Shown piece by piece: positions 62,323-64,000 of a DNA stretch of 64,000 nucleotides. A program made the translations under genes and the position numbers. How positions within the stretch are numbered: the stretch's first letter is position 1; every line of letters starts with the position of its first letter. The stretch covers positions 1,674,001-1,738,000 of the forward strand of contig NZ_CP130720.1 in the NCBI RefSeq assembly GCF_035984415.1, read 5' to 3'. The DNA is from Streptomyces sp. NBC_01296 (GTDB lineage Bacteria; Actinomycetota; Actinomycetes; Streptomycetales; Streptomycetaceae). The notes beneath the pieces were generated by a model. That model ran no database searches and was not told where the DNA came from. It saw nothing but the letters and a program-made list of their open reading frames with translations.

Positions 62323-63678
62323 CTACGTCCCGGCCGCCACCCGCTCCAGCAGCGGCCGTACGACCCCGCTCGCGCGGACCGCCCGCAGCCGCCCCCGCAT
62401 CCGGCGCAGCGCGTCCGTCACCCGGGCCGACTCCAGCTGCGGTACGACGTCCAGCACCTCGTGCCAGGCGGCGCAGGCCCGCTCCAGATGCCCCTGGCCC
62501 AGGTGGAGTTCGGCGAGCCGGGCCGCCGTGACCGCCCGCGCCCGCCGCTCCGCCGCCGGCCGGTGGCGCAGCGAGGCCCCGAGCGCGGCGATGGCACCCC
62601 GGCCGTCGCCCAGCGCGGCCAGCGCCTCCGCCTGCTGGTGGCACAGCGCAGCCTGGTGGTAGTCGCCGATCGGCGCGCTCTGCCCCGCCGAGCGGTCCAG
62701 CAGCCGCTGCGCGCCCGCCAGATGGGAGACCGCTGCCCGCCGGTCCCCACAGGCGGCCTCCGCCACGGCCAGCTGCCCGGTGACGAACGCCGCCTGGAGC
62801 GTGGGCAGCCGCCCCGCCTCCCGCGCGGCCGCCTCCGCGAGCTCCAGCGCCTGCGTGCGGTGGCCGAGGTGGTGGGCCTGCACGCTCATCGCCCGCAGCA
62901 CGGGCGCGTGGCACTGCGGATCTCCGGCCTCCCGGCCCAGCCGCAGCGCCGCCCGGTAGTAGGCCTGGGCCACTCCGTGCTGGTTGCTGTCGAAGCACAG
63001 GAAGCCTGCGGTGTAGGCCAGTCGGGACGTGGCGCCGAGCAGCCGGTGGCGTACGGAGGGCGGCGCGTCGGCGCGCAGCCACGGGGCGACGGTGGTGGCG
63101 AGGTACGCGGTCAGGGCGGGCCGGGCGAGCCCGCTGCCGAACATCATGTCGGCGTTGCGGAAGACCGGGAGCACCGCCTCGGCGGCCCGTACGTGGTCCT
63201 GCCCGATCCGTACCCCGGCCCGCGGGCCGGCCTGCCCCGGTTGGTCCGGCTGCTGCTCCTCCGGGGGCCGCCACGCGGAGGAGTAGACCGGGATCTCGCC
63301 CAGCGCACCCACCCCGAAGTCCGGCCCGCAGTCGGGCAGTTGCGCCCCGGCCAGGGCGGCTGCGGCGAGGACGTCCGCGTCGTGTGCCCCGCCGCCGGGG
63401 CGGTCGCGCGCCCTCGCCCCGGCGGGCCGGGCGAGCCCGGTGTCGGCGGCGGCGATCCGGCGGCCGGTGCGCCGGCTCAGCGCCTCGGCGGCGAGGTCGA
63501 CGACGTGGGCGGGCGGCCTGGTGCCCGCGAGCCAGTGGGAGACGGACGTCCGGTCGTAGCTGAGGGTGAGGCCGGCCTCGGCTGCGATGCCGTTGACGGC
63601 CCGTGCGAAGTCCTGCCCGCTCCAGCGGGCTTCGATGAGGAGGGTGCGCAGTCGTCCGTTGGGGTCACGCTTCGCCAT
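62323..63678 (-). CDS. HTH regulator with TPR-like helical repeats
   Basis: 451 residues from the ATG at 63678; a start 14 codons further up is possible. An N-terminal HTH (RTLLIEARWSGQDFARAVN ... RTSVSHWLAGTRPP) is followed by a disordered stretch and ~280 residues of helical TPR-like repeats (YYRAALRLGREAG, ALELAEAAAREAG, CHQQAEALAALGD). Streptomyces have many such HTH-TPR proteins, some tied to development. It lies 109 nt upstream of the cyclase-encapsulin pair on the same strand and may regulate it. Confidence 0.9.
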   Translation of the reverse strand: MAKRDPNGRLRTLLIEARWSGQDFARAVNGIAAEAGLTLSYDRTSVSHWLAGTRPPAHVVDLAAEALSRRTGRRIAAADTGLARPAGARARDRPGGGAHDADVLAAAALAGAQLPDCGPDFGVGALGEIPVYSSAWRPPEEQQPDQPGQAGPRAGVRIGQDHVRAAEAVLPVFRNADMMFGSGLARPALTAYLATTVAPWLRADAPPSVRHRLLGATSRLAYTAGFLCFDSNQHGVAQAYYRAALRLGREAGDPQCHAPVLRAMSVQAHHLGHRTQALELAEAAAREAGRLPTLQAAFVTGQLAVAEAACGDRRAAVSHLAGAQRLLDRSAGQSAPIGDYHQAALCHQQAEALAALGDGRGAIAALGASLRHRPAAERRARAVTAARLAELHLGQGHLERACAAWHEVLDVVPQLESARVTDALRRMRGRLRAVRASGVVRPLLERVAAGT

Positions 63679-64000
63679 CCAGAACCGCCCAACTCGTACG
63701 TGTGTCCAGCGCTTCAACACGGTCGGAGATTCAACAGGGTGGGACAGGGACCCGTGTACCGGGTGGGGCCGCCCTGCCTCTAACTAAGACGTGTGCACAC
63801 GGTGGCACCCGGTCACACCGGGTGTGCGTGGCGTGCGGGAGCACAGCGGATCACGCACAAGCGGGATCGCTCCTTCCGATCGCCCCCGTACGCGACGCAC
63901 GCGACGTGCGCGACCCGCACCCGGGCCGCGGCGCAGGACGGTCACCGACGCCGCATCCGGAGCCCGGAAGACCGGCCGACCAAGGAAGACCGACCGAGAG
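63679..64000. other. Intergenic end of window with small palindromes
   Basis: 322 nt with no supported gene. It contains CGTGTGCACACG (63790-63801), a perfect 12-bp palindrome, and an 8-bp-arm hairpin (63806-63813 / 63817-63824, 3-nt loop). TAGTTA on the minus strand (63786-63781) could be a -10 for the HTH regulator. The rest shows nothing I can name. Confidence 0.4.

Overview
The window looks like a chromosomal stretch of a Streptomyces or close relative. GC is very high, GTG and TTG starts are frequent, neighbouring genes often overlap by 4 nt (ATGA/GTGA), and there are markers typical of the genus: a complete conservon (cvnA-E), a family 2B encapsulin with a terpene cyclase, a PUFA-type polyketide synthase operon and many LysR/TetR/AraC regulators. 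All assignments come from reading motifs in the translated sequence; no database search was run.

Layout. (1) 1-9878: an accessory island of four genes in two converging pairs. A CHAT (caspase-like) protease overlaps a lipase-like alpha/beta hydrolase on the + strand. Facing them are a CHAT-NTPase fusion and a 1714-residue NTPase whose C-terminal CHAT-like domain has lost both catalytic residues. The pairing suggests a protease-effector conflict or cell-death system and is the best candidate here for something undescribed. (2) 10204-14871: a membrane-anchored esterase, a P450, a secreted propeller-like protein with a C-terminal Ig-like module, and a LysR regulator. (3) 15458-32437: one tightly coupled operon of seven genes encoding a two-subunit PUFA-type synthase (nitronate-monooxygenase-like domain, KS, AT, ACP, KR; then KS, AT, DH and a fused phosphopantetheinyl transferase), a free ACP, a hydrolase, a glycosyltransferase, a methyltransferase and a galactokinase-like protein, followed by a secreted phosphoesterase. 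The likely product is a glycosylated, methylated reduced polyketide or lipid that I cannot name.

(4) 33714-40609: ordinary metabolic and regulatory genes (methyltransferase, SDR, 3-hydroxyisobutyryl-CoA hydrolase, RibD-like reductase, AraC/MFS pair, SAP/DUF6434 protein, isochorismatase-like hydrolase). (5) 40788-47234: a prenyl-diphosphate-methyltransferase-like gene plus a terpene cyclase, converging on a full conservon whose P450 lacks the ExxR motif, as in CYP157. (6) 47540-58000: acyl-CoA ligase, CocE-type hydrolase with divergent TetR, tRNA-Pro(GGG) with a strong hairpin terminator, DUF309 protein, lutABC with a VOC protein, CobF and a class V aminotransferase. (7) 57730-63678: a GH71-like glucanase, a family 2B encapsulin shell with its terpene cyclase cargo, and an HTH regulator.

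The two terpene loci are about 18 kb apart: one has a methyltransferase but no shell, the other has a shell but no adjacent methyltransferase.
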